The notes: generated from the sequence alone by a model not told the origin. DNA of 45,213 nt from JBFKAV01 sp041621405 (GCA_041621405.1 JBFKAV010000009.1:1-45213); one strand, 5' to 3'. Positions 1 to 8,417 are shown, counted from the first letter of the stretch. A program made the numbers and translations.

Positions 1-489
1 CTGTTCTTCGTGATGTTCGGCGAGGAAATCAGCTGGGGGCAGCGCTACTTCGGGCTCACGACACCCGCCTTCATCGCGGCGGTCAACGCCCAGGAAGAGA
101 TCAACTTCCACAACGTCTACGGCTACCTCTTTGACCATATTTTCGTGGTCTGCTTCTTTCTCTGGGGCGTGGTGGTTCCGATCCTCGACAGGGTTTCGCG
201 GTTCTTCCGCCAGGTGTTCCTTGCGGTCGGACTTCCTGTGCCTTCGGCGGGGCTCGCCGTGGCCTTGCTGGTGATCACGGCGATGCAGTCGGACATCGTC
301 TATCTGTTCACCGACCCGCTGCCGACGCTGCGAATCCCGGAAGCCCGGGAGTTGCTCTCGGCCCTGGCCTTCCTGGTGATGATGCTGGAGGTTTGGGTTC
401 TCGTGGGCGCGAGATCCCCGCCCGCTGTGCAAAGGGCGTCGACCAAAGCGGGCCTCGGCGCGTCGGTCAACCCCGGCGGGCGACGCTAG
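1..489 (+). CDS. Multi-pass membrane protein of unknown function, C-terminal part (upstream tandem paralogue)
   Basis: The gene is truncated by the left edge; the frame is open from base 1 and ends in TAG at 487-489. The visible 162 residues are very hydrophobic, with membrane segments near residues 40-60, 80-100 and 117-133. The C-terminal tail is hydrophilic and Arg/Ala-rich. The stretch FGEEISWGQRYFG matches the same region of the next gene almost exactly. By eye the two proteins agree at roughly four fifths of positions until their tails diverge, so this is a recent-looking tandem duplication. I do not recognise a named family. The repeated acidic/aromatic motif GEE-x-SWGQR could be functional, but no enzymatic role can be assigned. 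Confidence 0.8.
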   Translation: MFFVMFGEEISWGQRYFGLTTPAFIAAVNAQEEINFHNVYGYLFDHIFVVCFFLWGVVVPILDRVSRFFRQVFLAVGLPVPSAGLAVALLVITAMQSDIVYLFTDPLPTLRIPEARELLSALAFLVMMLEVWVLVGARSPPAVQRASTKAGLGASVNPGGRR

Positions 490-711
490 CATCAAATTCG
501 ATCCTTGGGGCAGGTCGCTGCGGCGAGCGCCCCGGCAGGCCTCGCAACGAATTTCGTGCTGAGGATAGGGACTTAACTTTCGGCCGGCTTCGCTGTATCG
601 CTTTGATGTCGTTCGTATCCGCACAATGGGCGGGCCAGGATATGGCCCGTGTGCAGGTAACAGCTGCGCCGGGAAGCGGTTTGAAGTGGTCTGGTTGGAG
701 GGAACTGCCGG

Positions 712-1749
712 ATGAGCGGCGGCAGGCGCACGCAGCTTCTGATCATTGTGAGTGCCGTGGTGTTTCTTGCCTTCGGCGTCCTTTGCACTCCGGAAAACCT
801 GCTGAGACTCGAGATCATGGAAGGTTCGCTCGTCTCGGAGTCCGAGTTGATTCGCAGGGGCGCAAGGCTCGAGATCGCGGTCGCCAGAGCCCTGGGCTTC
901 CTGGCGGCTGCCAGCCTCCTCCTCCTCGCTCTGTTCTGGCCGCAGATCCAGATCTCGGCCCGGTACCGAGCCTTGCTGGATCGCAGCCGCGACAGCTTGC
1001 GTGACCCCCATCCCCTCCGCCACCGGTTCTTCACGCCGTCGCTGGCGGTGATGATGGCGACGATCGGGCTGATGCTTCTCTGGATCGCGACGGCGGACAG
1101 TTTCCTGACCTTCGAGCAGCAGCGTGTGGTGCACCGCGAGGATGGCGTCTTCCAGACCGTCTCGGCGCTGCTTCTGCTCTGCGCCGCCGCGATCTCGGTA
1201 TGGATCGCGCTGAGGGTCGGGCGCGGCCGTCCGGAATACTACATGCACCTGTTCCTTGGCACCCTGTTCTTCGTGATGTTCGGCGAGGAGGTCAGCTGGG
1301 GTCAGCGCTATTTCGGGCTCGCGACGCCCGACTTCATCGCTGCGGTCAACGCCCAGGGCGAGATCAATTTCCACAACATGTACGGCTACTTCTTCGACCA
1401 CCTGTTCATCCTGTGCTTCTTCCTCTGGGGGGTGGGGGTTCCGCTCCTGGACAGGTACTCGGCGCTCTTCCGCCAGATCTTTTCGGCGATCGGCCTGCCG
1501 GTGCCCTCGCCCGGGCTGGCCGTGGCGATGCTGGTGATCACGCTCATGCAATCAGTGATCGTCTACAAGTTCATCGACCCGCTGCCGACACTGCGTCTGC
1601 CGGAGGCGCGCGAACTGCTCTCGGCGCTCGCCTTCGTCGTGCTCATGCTGGAATGCAAGGCCCTCGTCGGACGACAGCGCGCGGTGGAGGTGCGCCAGAC
1701 AACGACGCGGGCCGACCTCGGGGCACGTGGCAAGAGCCGGCAGCCCTGA
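712..1749 (+). CDS. Multi-pass membrane protein of unknown function (downstream tandem paralogue)
   Basis: This is a 345-residue integral membrane protein with about eight hydrophobic segments, near residues 8-25, 57-77, 110-128, 147-167, 177-190, 229-245, 270-290 and 302-318. The ATG at 712 has GGAGGG about nine bases upstream. The conserved motif FGEEVSWGQRYFG lies near residues 189-201, at the end of a membrane segment. The C-terminal half is a paralogue of the gene ending at 489. The 222 bases between them hold no gene I can support. Base composition is visibly less GC-rich than most of the window. The family is not recognised; a transporter or membrane-bound enzyme are both possible. Confidence 0.85.
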   Translation: MSGGRRTQLLIIVSAVVFLAFGVLCTPENLLRLEIMEGSLVSESELIRRGARLEIAVARALGFLAAASLLLLALFWPQIQISARYRALLDRSRDSLRDPHPLRHRFFTPSLAVMMATIGLMLLWIATADSFLTFEQQRVVHREDGVFQTVSALLLLCAAAISVWIALRVGRGRPEYYMHLFLGTLFFVMFGEEVSWGQRYFGLATPDFIAAVNAQGEINFHNMYGYFFDHLFILCFFLWGVGVPLLDRYSALFRQIFSAIGLPVPSPGLAVAMLVITLMQSVIVYKFIDPLPTLRLPEARELLSALAFVVLMLECKALVGRQRAVEVRQTTTRADLGARGKSRQP

Positions 1750-1776
1750 GCCGGGCCGTGTACGCCCGAACCGGGA

Positions 1777-3534
1777 TCAGACCAGGACGGAGCCCTTGGC
1801 GTCGATCGTGCCTTGCGTCTCGGCCTCGCCGAGCAGCATCTCGTTGTGAGGCTTTCCGCTCGGGATCATCGGGAAGCAGTTCTCGTGCTTCTCGACGAGG
1901 CAATCGAACACCACCGGGCCATCGTGCTCGACCATCGCCATGATCGCGTCGTCGAGGTCCTTCGGGTCGGCGCAGTGGATGCCCTTGGCGCCGAAGGCCT
2001 CGGCGAGCTTGACGAAATCGGGCAGCGCCTCGGACCAGGAATGCGAGTAGCGCTCGCCGTGCAGGAGCTCCTGCCACTGGCGCACCATGCCGAGGCGTTC
2101 GTTGTTGAGGATGAACTGCTTCACGGGCGCGCGGAACTGCACCGCGGTGCCCATCTCCTGCATGTTCATCAGCCAGCTCGCCTCGCCGGCGACGTTGATC
2201 ACCAGCGACTCGGGATGCGCGATCTGCACGCCGATCGAAGCCGGCAGTCCGTAGCCCATGGTGCCGAGGCCGCCCGAGGTCATCCAGCGGTTCGGCTCGT
2301 CGAAGCCGATGAACTGGGCGGCCCACATCTGGTGCTGGCCGACCTCGGTGGTGATGTAGCGGTCGCGGCCGCGGGTCAGCGCCTCGAGCCGCTGCACCGC
2401 GTATTGCGGCTTGATCGTCTTCGTCGAGTTCTTGAACCGCAGGCAGTCGACCGCCTTCCAGGCCTCGATCTGCTTCCACCACTTCGCGACGGCCTCGCCG
2501 TTGGTCTTGCGGCCGCGCGACTTCCAGACCCGCAGCAGGTCCTCGAGCACGTGCGCCACGTCGCCGATGATCGGGAAGTCGGCATGGACCACCTTGTTGA
2601 TCGAGGAGGGGTCGATGTCGATATGGGCCTTCCGCGACTTCGGGCTGAAGTCGGCGATGCGGCCGGTGATGCGGTCGTCGAAACGGGCGCCGATGCAGAT
2701 CATCAGGTCGGTGCCGTGCATGGCGAGGTTGGCCTCGTAGAGCCCGTGCATGCCGAGCATGCCGAGCCAGCGCTCACCCGAGGCCGGGTAGGCGCCGAGG
2801 CCCATCAGCGTCGAGGTTACCGGAAAGCCGGTGGCCTCGACCAGCTCGCGCAGGAGCTGCGAGGCGGCGGGGCCGGAATTGATCACCCCGCCGCCGGTGT
2901 AGAAGACCGGACGCTCGGCCTTTTCCATCGCCTCGACCAGCGCCGTGATGATCGAAATGTCGCCTTTCACGCGGGGCTGGTAATGGCCCACGTTAGCCTT
3001 CTGCCGCGCGACGTAGGTGCCGGTGGCGAACTGAACGTCCTTGGGGATGTCGACCAGGACCGGGCCGGGGCGGCCGCTCTTGGCGACGTGGAACGCCTGG
3101 TGGATCGTCTCGGCCAGCTTGTCGGTGTCCTTCACCAGCCAGTTGTGCTTCGTCGCGGGGCGGGTGATGCCGACGGTATCGGCCTCCTGGAAGGCGTCGG
3201 AGCCGATCATGAAGGTGGGGACCTGGCCGGTCAGCACGACGACGGGGATCGAATCCATCAGCGCGTCGACCATCCCGGTGACCGCGTTGGTGGCGCCGGG
3301 ACCGGAGGTGACGAGGACGACGCCGGGCTTGCCGGTCGAGCGGGCATAACCCTCGGCCATGTGCACCGCGCCCTGCTCGTGGCGGACCAGGATGTGGCGG
3401 ATCTGGTTCTGCTGGAAGATCTCGTCGTAGATCGGCAGCACGGCGCCGCCAGGATAGCCGAACACCACGTCGACGCCATGGTCAATCAGCGCCTGAACCA
3501 CCATCTTCGCGCCGGTCATCGTCGTCCGCGACAT
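1777..3534 (-). CDS. ilvB: Acetolactate synthase large (catalytic) subunit
   Basis: This ThDP- and FAD-dependent enzyme condenses two pyruvates to acetolactate, or pyruvate with 2-oxobutyrate, as the first common step of valine, leucine and isoleucine synthesis. The 585-residue product has the expected length. Near the N-terminus it has VVFGYPGGAVLPIYDEI and RHEQGAVHMAEGYAR, the latter containing the catalytic Glu. The C-terminal ThDP/Mg region reads NVAGEASWLMNMQEM...LNNERLGMV, so the usual GDG is GEA. I chose the ATG at 3534 because GGAG lies eight bases upstream. In-frame ATGs at 3546 and 3594 would place the attenuator hairpin inside or next to the coding region. The regulatory subunit gene (ilvN/ilvH) is not in the 1.7 kb downstream, which is occupied by convergent membrane-protein genes. 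Confidence 0.95.
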   Translation of the reverse strand: MSRTTMTGAKMVVQALIDHGVDVVFGYPGGAVLPIYDEIFQQNQIRHILVRHEQGAVHMAEGYARSTGKPGVVLVTSGPGATNAVTGMVDALMDSIPVVVLTGQVPTFMIGSDAFQEADTVGITRPATKHNWLVKDTDKLAETIHQAFHVAKSGRPGPVLVDIPKDVQFATGTYVARQKANVGHYQPRVKGDISIITALVEAMEKAERPVFYTGGGVINSGPAASQLLRELVEATGFPVTSTLMGLGAYPASGERWLGMLGMHGLYEANLAMHGTDLMICIGARFDDRITGRIADFSPKSRKAHIDIDPSSINKVVHADFPIIGDVAHVLEDLLRVWKSRGRKTNGEAVAKWWKQIEAWKAVDCLRFKNSTKTIKPQYAVQRLEALTRGRDRYITTEVGQHQMWAAQFIGFDEPNRWMTSGGLGTMGYGLPASIGVQIAHPESLVINVAGEASWLMNMQEMGTAVQFRAPVKQFILNNERLGMVRQWQELLHGERYSHSWSEALPDFVKLAEAFGAKGIHCADPKDLDDAIMAMVEHDGPVVFDCLVEKHENCFPMIPSGKPHNEMLLGEAETQGTIDAKGSVLV

Positions 3535-3557
3535 CTCGTTCTCCATCGGCTCGTCGC

Positions 3558-3590
3558 AAAAGAAAAGGCCCCCGAGGGTCGGTCGGGGGC
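3558..3590 (-). terminator. Intrinsic terminator acting as ilvB transcription attenuator
   Basis: Read on the minus strand, an 8-bp perfect GC stem (arms 3583-3590 and 3568-3575, GCCCCCGA on the plus strand) with a 7-nt loop is followed within two bases by TTTTCTTTT (3558-3566). It lies after the leader-peptide stop at 3618 and before the ilvB start at 3534. This is the arrangement expected for leader-peptide attenuation. The competing antiterminator pairing could not be fixed by eye. Confidence 0.8.
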
Positions 3591-3617
3591 GCATGGGGTC
3601 CTCTCGAAGGGTTCCGG

Positions 3618-3665
3618 CTAGCGGCCCGTGCGCCTCGTCTCCACCACTACAAGATCGAGCTCCAT
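3618..3665 (-). CDS. Leader peptide of ilvB (branched-chain amino acid attenuator)
   Basis: A 15-residue ORF reads MELDLVVVETRRTGR and then TAG. It contains two Leu and three consecutive Val codons, the regulatory signature of a ribosome-stalling leader. AGGAAG lies eight bases before its ATG. Its stop is 27 nt upstream of the attenuator stem. An in-frame ATG further upstream (3698) falls within the predicted -10 element, so the short start is preferred. When charged Val/Leu tRNAs are scarce, stalling here would be expected to favour an antiterminator and allow ilvB transcription. The role is inferred from position and codon content. Confidence 0.8.
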   Translation of the reverse strand: MELDLVVVETRRTGR

Positions 3666-3694
3666 TGCCCGCACTTCCTCTCGCAAGTGGGCGG

Positions 3695-3723
3695 ACATTA
3701 GGGGCGAGGCAGAGGGAGGTCAA
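3695..3723 (-). promoter_or_regulatory. Predicted ilvB promoter
   Basis: On the minus strand TTGACC (3718-3723) is separated by 17 bases from TAATGT (3695-3700). Transcription would start near 3688, about 23 nt before the leader-peptide ATG. The -35 is strong and the -10 weak. Confidence 0.55.
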
Positions 3724-4017
3724 CAGGGATCGGCGCTAAGAAAGTGTCGCTGCGATGCAAGATTCTGGAGCAATGTTGCGCCAAGGCTGCCCTGCGGCGC
3801 AACTTCGCACCCCGCAAGGGCCGCATCGCGACCAGAGGCGGCGCTCGGCGCCACGCCGCCCCGCGAGCACGCCGCGGCAGGTTGGGGTGCGAGAAAATTA
3901 TGCTCGGCGGCTGCCGCCTCATTGCTTGCGCTGGCCGCGATCTTGGCTAGTGTCGTCGCACTCGAAAACGCGCCGGCCGCGAAGGGCCGGCCTCTTCGGA
4001 TCCAAGGGAGGACTCAT
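3724..4017. other. Divergent intergenic region between ilvB and the TRAP operon
   Basis: No gene is seen here. The region holds an inverted repeat GTTGCGCC/GGCGCAAC (3775-3782 and 3796-3803). A possible TRAP promoter is TTGCGC (3926-3931), 16 bases, then TAGTGT (3948-3953). A GCCGGCC/GGCCGGC hairpin (3972-3978/3985-3991) lies in the presumed 5' untranslated region, and a strong ribosome site AGGGAGG precedes the ATG at 4018. Confidence 0.5.
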
Positions 4018-5109
4018 ATGGATCGTCGATCTTTTCTGCGTAAGGCCGCCGTGGGCGGCGCCGCAGCCACTGCCGCCTCGACCCTCGCGGCGCCCGCGAT
4101 CTCGCAGGGCATCCGCACGCTGACCATGGTGACAAGCTGGCCGGTGGGCCTGTCGGGCGTGTGGGACGCGGTCACCCGCTTCACCACCGGCGTCGCCGAC
4201 ATCACCGACGGCCAGCTGATCATCGACGCCAAGGGCTCGGACCAGCCGGGCGCAGGCCTGCAGTCCTTCGACTCGGTGGTCTCGGGCCAGGCCGACATGT
4301 ATCACGCCGCCGACTACTACTTCGTCGGCCAGCACCCCGGCTTCGCCTTCTTCACAGCGGTGCCCTTCGGCATGACCGCGCCCGAGCTGATGACCTGGTA
4401 CTATGCCTCTGGCGGCCAGGATCTGCACCACGAGCTCGGCGAGATCTTCGGCCTGCGCTCGTTCATCGCCGGCCAGACCGGCGCCCAGGGCGGCGGCTGG
4501 TTCCGCGAGCCGATCAGCTCGGCCGAGGACCTGCAGGGCCTGAAGTTCCGCATGCCCGGCCTCGGCGGCCAGGCGCTCTCGACTCTCGGCGTGTCGGTGC
4601 AGACGCTGCCGGGCGGCGAGATCTACCAGGCACTTTCGACCGGTGCGATCGACGCCACCGAGTGGATCGGCCCGTGGTCGGACGAGAAGCTGGGGCTGCA
4701 GGAGATCGCCAAGAACTACTACCCGGCCGGCTTCCACGAGCCGGGCGCGGCGCTGTCGATCTCGGTGAATCTGGAGGTGTTCAACAGCCTGCCGCGGTCG
4801 CACCAGCGGGCGATCGAGATCGCCGCGGCGGATGCGCACCAGCACAACTACGCGCTCTTCATCGCCAACAACGGCCCGGCGCTGCAGCGTCTCCTGGCCG
4901 CCGGGGTGACAACGCACGAGTTCTCCGACGAGATCTGGAACGCCTTCGGCAAGGCCAGCATGGACGTGCTCGGCTCCTACATGGGCGACGAGATGTTCAA
5001 GAAGATCTCGGACTCGGCGATGGGCTCGATGCGCGCTTCCTCGGCCTGGCTCGCCAGGTCGGACTCGGCCTACACGGCGCAGCGCGACCGCGTGCTGGCC
5101 TCGATGTAA
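4018..5109 (+). CDS. TRAP transporter periplasmic solute-binding protein (DctP/TakP-like)
   Basis: This extracytoplasmic receptor delivers an organic acid to the TRAP permease. The 363-residue product starts MDRRSFLRKAA, a twin-arginine motif, followed by an Ala-rich hydrophobic stretch and a likely cleavage near residues 25-30. Family landmarks include GGGWFREPI, with the Arg typical of carboxylate binding, and LKFRMPGLGG, LPGGEIYQAL, GAIDATEWIGPWSD and FHEPG. These resemble the 2-oxoacid/mannitol/chloroaromatic-type receptors such as TakP, so a 2-keto or hydroxy acid is the likeliest substrate. The start at 4018 is set by AGGGAGG upstream. It is the first gene of a three-gene operon, and a very stable hairpin separates it from the permease genes. 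Confidence 0.9.
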   Translation: MDRRSFLRKAAVGGAAATAASTLAAPAISQGIRTLTMVTSWPVGLSGVWDAVTRFTTGVADITDGQLIIDAKGSDQPGAGLQSFDSVVSGQADMYHAADYYFVGQHPGFAFFTAVPFGMTAPELMTWYYASGGQDLHHELGEIFGLRSFIAGQTGAQGGGWFREPISSAEDLQGLKFRMPGLGGQALSTLGVSVQTLPGGEIYQALSTGAIDATEWIGPWSDEKLGLQEIAKNYYPAGFHEPGAALSISVNLEVFNSLPRSHQRAIEIAAADAHQHNYALFIANNGPALQRLLAAGVTTHEFSDEIWNAFGKASMDVLGSYMGDEMFKKISDSAMGSMRASSAWLARSDSAYTAQRDRVLASM

Positions 5110-5123
5110 CGAACGCAACGGAG

Positions 5124-5156
5124 GGCGGCCGCGCGCGGAAGAAGCGCGCGGCCGCC
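5124..5156 (+). promoter_or_regulatory. Strong intercistronic hairpin between TRAP receptor and permease genes
   Basis: This perfect inverted repeat has 13-bp arms (5124-5136 and 5144-5156) around the 7-nt loop GGAAGAA, and no T-tract follows. Such structures after binding-protein genes commonly protect the upstream message or partly block read-through, which gives more receptor than permease. The effect here is inferred. Confidence 0.6.
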
Positions 5157-5176
5157 GGCCTCTGCCGGGGAGGGGG

Positions 5177-6085
5177 ATGCCGATGCTCGATGCGCTGGTC
5201 TGGCTCGTCACCAATATCGGGATGGGCTTTGTCAACCTGGCGCGCGCGATCCTGACGCTGCCCGGTTCGCTGAACCTCGCCGACCCCGAGGCGCGGATCA
5301 ACGTGATCTACTACGGCGCCTCGGTGGAATTCTTCTTCATCGTCTTCGACCTTTTCCTCGTCGTCCTCGTCGCCGGCCTGATCCGGCGGCCCTTCCTCTG
5401 GGGCGTGGTTCGGGTGCTGGAAGGCTTCTCCAACGGGCTCGGTCGGCTCGTCGCCTGGGCCGGCCTGATCATGGTGATCCAGCAGGTCCTGGTGATCTTC
5501 CTGCAGCGCTTCTTCCGGGTGGCCGACATCACCGTCAGCCCCTTCGGCTATCCCTTCACCCAGTCGCTCGGCTGGTTCGGCGACGAGCTGAAGCTCTACA
5601 ACGCCGCCATCGTGGCGCTGGCCTGCTCCTATACATTCGCGCAGGGCGGCCATGTGCGGGTGGACCTCTTCTACGCGCGGTTCTCGCACCGGGCCAAGCG
5701 CGTGGTCGACATGGCCGGCGCGCTGATCTTCATGATCCCGATGATGGTGCTGACCTGGATGTACGGCTGGTTCTACCTCTGGCGCCATCTGGTCACGCCG
5801 CCGATCAACGTGACCGACTCGCTCGAGATGATGGCGCGGAAGGCGCAGATCCTGCGCTGGAACGTGCAGACCACGAGCTTCAGCCCCTCGGGCTTCAATG
5901 GCTACTTCCTGTTCAAGGTGCTGCTGATCCTGCTGGCCGCCACCGTCATCATCCACGCGGTGAGCCACTTCTACCGCTGCCTGCTGGAATACATCGAGGG
6001 CGAGGCGTCGGCCGACAAGTACGCCGACCGCGACACGCTGGAGGACCCTGACGCGGCCCCGGCGCAATCCGAACAGGCGGGGTGA
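5177..6085 (+). CDS. TRAP transporter small permease subunit (DctQ-like), enlarged
   Basis: This membrane subunit is associated with the large permease in TRAP transport, which is driven by an ion gradient rather than ATP. At 302 residues it is well above the usual 160-230. Hydrophobic segments are visible near residues 5-22, 46-68, 93-112, 145-160, 179-200 and 248-265. The family signature FAQGGHVRVDLFYARFS is near residues 154-170. The tail is Asp/Ala-rich and hydrophilic. The ATG at 5177 follows a GGGGAGGGGG tract; the ATG at 5183 is an alternative. It lies four bases before the large subunit and is clearly in the same operon. Confidence 0.85.
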   Translation: MPMLDALVWLVTNIGMGFVNLARAILTLPGSLNLADPEARINVIYYGASVEFFFIVFDLFLVVLVAGLIRRPFLWGVVRVLEGFSNGLGRLVAWAGLIMVIQQVLVIFLQRFFRVADITVSPFGYPFTQSLGWFGDELKLYNAAIVALACSYTFAQGGHVRVDLFYARFSHRAKRVVDMAGALIFMIPMMVLTWMYGWFYLWRHLVTPPINVTDSLEMMARKAQILRWNVQTTSFSPSGFNGYFLFKVLLILLAATVIIHAVSHFYRCLLEYIEGEASADKYADRDTLEDPDAAPAQSEQAG

Positions 6086-6089
6086 CGGG

Positions 6090-8417
6090 ATGCTCTTCGG
6101 TCTCGACGGGGTCGAACTCGGCCTGATCATCACCTTCCTGTTCCTGTTCGCCGGCATCCTCTCGGGGTTCCCGGTCGCCTTCGCCATCGGCGGCGCGGCA
6201 CTGATCTCGTTCAGCGTCCTGGCCGCGCTCGATTCCGGCGGGCTGCTGATGCGCGAGGCGATCGACACGACGAGCGGCGACTACGCGGCGCTGGTCAACA
6301 GCGGCATCGCGCGCGAGACGATCAGCCATTTCACCTATCCCGACCTGCCCACGCTGATGCTGCCCTTGTTCGAGGGCGGCTGGGAGCAGGCGCTGAACCG
6401 CAACATCTCGTTCATCGTCAGCCGGATCGACGAGCGGGTGCTGGCCGGCCAGTCGATCGAGACGCTGCTCGCGGTGCTGATGTTCGTGATGATGGGGATC
6501 ACGCTGGAGCGGAGCCGCATCGCCAACGATCTTCTGACCACCATGGCGCGGGTCTTCGGCCCGCTGCCGGGCGGGCTTGCGGTCTCCGTCGTCGTGGTGG
6601 GCGCCTTCCTCGCCGCCTCGACCGGGATCGTCGGCGCCACCGTGGTGACGATGGGGCTCCTGGCGCTGCCGACGATGCTCAGGAACGGCTATTCGGCCGA
6701 GCTCTCCACCGGCGTCATCGCCGCTTCGGGGACGCTGGGCCAGATCATCCCGCCCTCGATCATCATCGTGCTTCTGGGCTCGCTTGCGGGCGACATCTAT
6801 TCGACCGCGCAGGAGACCCGCGCCCAGGCGGTGGGCTGCACCGACGCGCTGACCTTCCTCGGCAAGCCGGCGGTGCTGTCGGTCGGCACGCTGTTCAAGG
6901 CGGCGGTGCTTCCCGGCATCATGATCGCCGCGCTCTATGCGCTCTACGCCTTCGGCTTCGCACTGGTCCGGCCCGACCGGGCGCCCGCGGTGACCTCGGA
7001 GACGGGCGCGAGCGGGCCGCCGATCGGGCGGGCCGCGGCGCTGACCTGGTTTCTCGGCGTCCCGGCGGCGCTGATCCTGGCGGCCACGCTGGCCTTCACG
7101 GGCGGGATCGCCGGCGGCCAGGGCGCGGGTGGGGGCACCACGGTGACCCTGCTGAACCAGCCCGAGCTCAGGACCCAGGTTTCGGAGCAGTGCCGCGACG
7201 CGATGATCGAGCTGCACGGCCAGGAGAGGTGGGACCGCTCGGTCGAGGCGCGCGCTGCCCAGGGCGGCGGCGGGGCCACGGTGACCACCGAGGAGGTGGC
7301 GGCCGCCGCGGTGCCGCCGATCTCGGGCGGGCTTCTGGTTCCGATGGTGCTGATCGCGCTGACGCTCGCGGTGGCACGTGGAGTCGACTGGCGCGCGCCG
7401 GCCGTTCCGCTGGCGGTAGGCGCCGGCGGGATCGCGCTGGCGCTGGCGCTCGACGCCGCGGTGATCGTCCCGGCGCACACGCCAGGCATGGCGGCGCTGA
7501 TCCTGTCGGTGCCGTTCCTGATGATTTGCTACGGGCTGGCCGCGGCCTTCGGTGCGTTGCGGAAGAACGAGCTGCTTCGCGTCGTGTTCCCGCCGCTGAT
7601 CCTGATCGTGGCGGTCCTGGGCTCGATCCTCGGCGGCATCACCAACCCGACCCCGGCCGCCGCGCTCGGCGCCGCCGGGGCGATCATGCTGGCCGCCTAC
7701 AGGCGGCTGACCGAGACCGGCCGCTCGGGCCGCCCGATCCTGATCGCGAGCTACGCGCTCGTGATCATGATGGTGCTGGGCTTCACCTTCGATCTCAGGG
7801 TGACCACCAGCCAGGTGGGCTTCGAGCGCTGGGTCGCCTTCCTCGCCGCTGCGGCCGCCTATCACATTGCGATGATCGGACTTCTCTTCGCCTGCTGGGT
7901 GCTCCTGCGCGACCGGATACTGGCGCCGGTGGTGCGGGAGACCGCGAAGGTGACCTCGATGGTCTTCACCATCCTGATCGGCTCGCAGCTTCTGAACCTC
8001 GTCATCATCTCCTTCGGCGGCGAACACTACATCCAGTCGTTCCTGCGCTCGTTCGATCAGGAGTGGGTGGTGTTCCTCCTGGTCATGGTGGTGCTCTTCG
8101 TCCTCGGCTTCGTGCTCGACTTCCTGGAGATCATCTACATCGTGGTGCCGATCGTCGGCCCGGTGGTCTACGGCGGCTCGCTCGATCCCTCCTGGGTAAC
8201 GATCATGATCGCGGTGAACCTGCAGACCTCGTTCCTGACACCGCCCTTCGGCTTCGCGCTGTTCTACCTGCGCGGCGTGGCGCCGCCCGAGGTCACGACG
8301 GGGCACATCTATCGCGGCGTCGCGCCCTTCGTCATCATCCAGGTCGCCGCGCTTGCGATCCTCTGGCTGTTCCCGGCGATCGTGACGATCGTGCCGGCGC
8401 TGATGGGTGGTGGCTGA
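6090..8417 (+). CDS. TRAP transporter large permease subunit (DctM-like), enlarged
   Basis: This is the channel-forming subunit of the TRAP system. The N-terminal third carries DctM features: LSGFPVAFAIGG, GAFLAASTGIVGATVVTMGLLALP, and the SGTLGQIIPPSIIIVLLG hairpin region. The C-terminal part has FVLGFVLDFLEIIYIVVPIVGPVV and NLQTSFLTPPFGFALFYLRGVAP, another DctM landmark. At 775 residues it is far longer than the usual 425-450. The extra length is an internal block around residues 290-480, Ala/Gly-rich with added membrane segments, plus an extra N-terminal loop. The same frame runs throughout, so it is an insertion variant and not a fusion of two annotated genes. Long versions accompany TakP-type receptors in related bacteria. 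Confidence 0.9.
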   Translation: MLFGLDGVELGLIITFLFLFAGILSGFPVAFAIGGAALISFSVLAALDSGGLLMREAIDTTSGDYAALVNSGIARETISHFTYPDLPTLMLPLFEGGWEQALNRNISFIVSRIDERVLAGQSIETLLAVLMFVMMGITLERSRIANDLLTTMARVFGPLPGGLAVSVVVVGAFLAASTGIVGATVVTMGLLALPTMLRNGYSAELSTGVIAASGTLGQIIPPSIIIVLLGSLAGDIYSTAQETRAQAVGCTDALTFLGKPAVLSVGTLFKAAVLPGIMIAALYALYAFGFALVRPDRAPAVTSETGASGPPIGRAAALTWFLGVPAALILAATLAFTGGIAGGQGAGGGTTVTLLNQPELRTQVSEQCRDAMIELHGQERWDRSVEARAAQGGGGATVTTEEVAAAAVPPISGGLLVPMVLIALTLAVARGVDWRAPAVPLAVGAGGIALALALDAAVIVPAHTPGMAALILSVPFLMICYGLAAAFGALRKNELLRVVFPPLILIVAVLGSILGGITNPTPAAALGAAGAIMLAAYRRLTETGRSGRPILIASYALVIMMVLGFTFDLRVTTSQVGFERWVAFLAAAAAYHIAMIGLLFACWVLLRDRILAPVVRETAKVTSMVFTILIGSQLLNLVIISFGGEHYIQSFLRSFDQEWVVFLLVMVVLFVLGFVLDFLEIIYIVVPIVGPVVYGGSLDPSWVTIMIAVNLQTSFLTPPFGFALFYLRGVAPPEVTTGHIYRGVAPFVIIQVAALAILWLFPAIVTIVPALMGGG

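Noticed and set aside
573..1034. Short frame on the minus strand between and over the tandem paralogues
   Set aside because: Arg/Ser-rich translation without hydrophobic pattern or ribosome site; it overlaps the real start of the second paralogue.
3535..3594. ilvB start at the upstream in-frame ATGs (3594 or 3546)
   Set aside because: A start at 3594 would translate across the attenuator hairpin and add non-conserved residues, while the ATG at 3534 has a well-placed GGAG and matches the family N-terminus.
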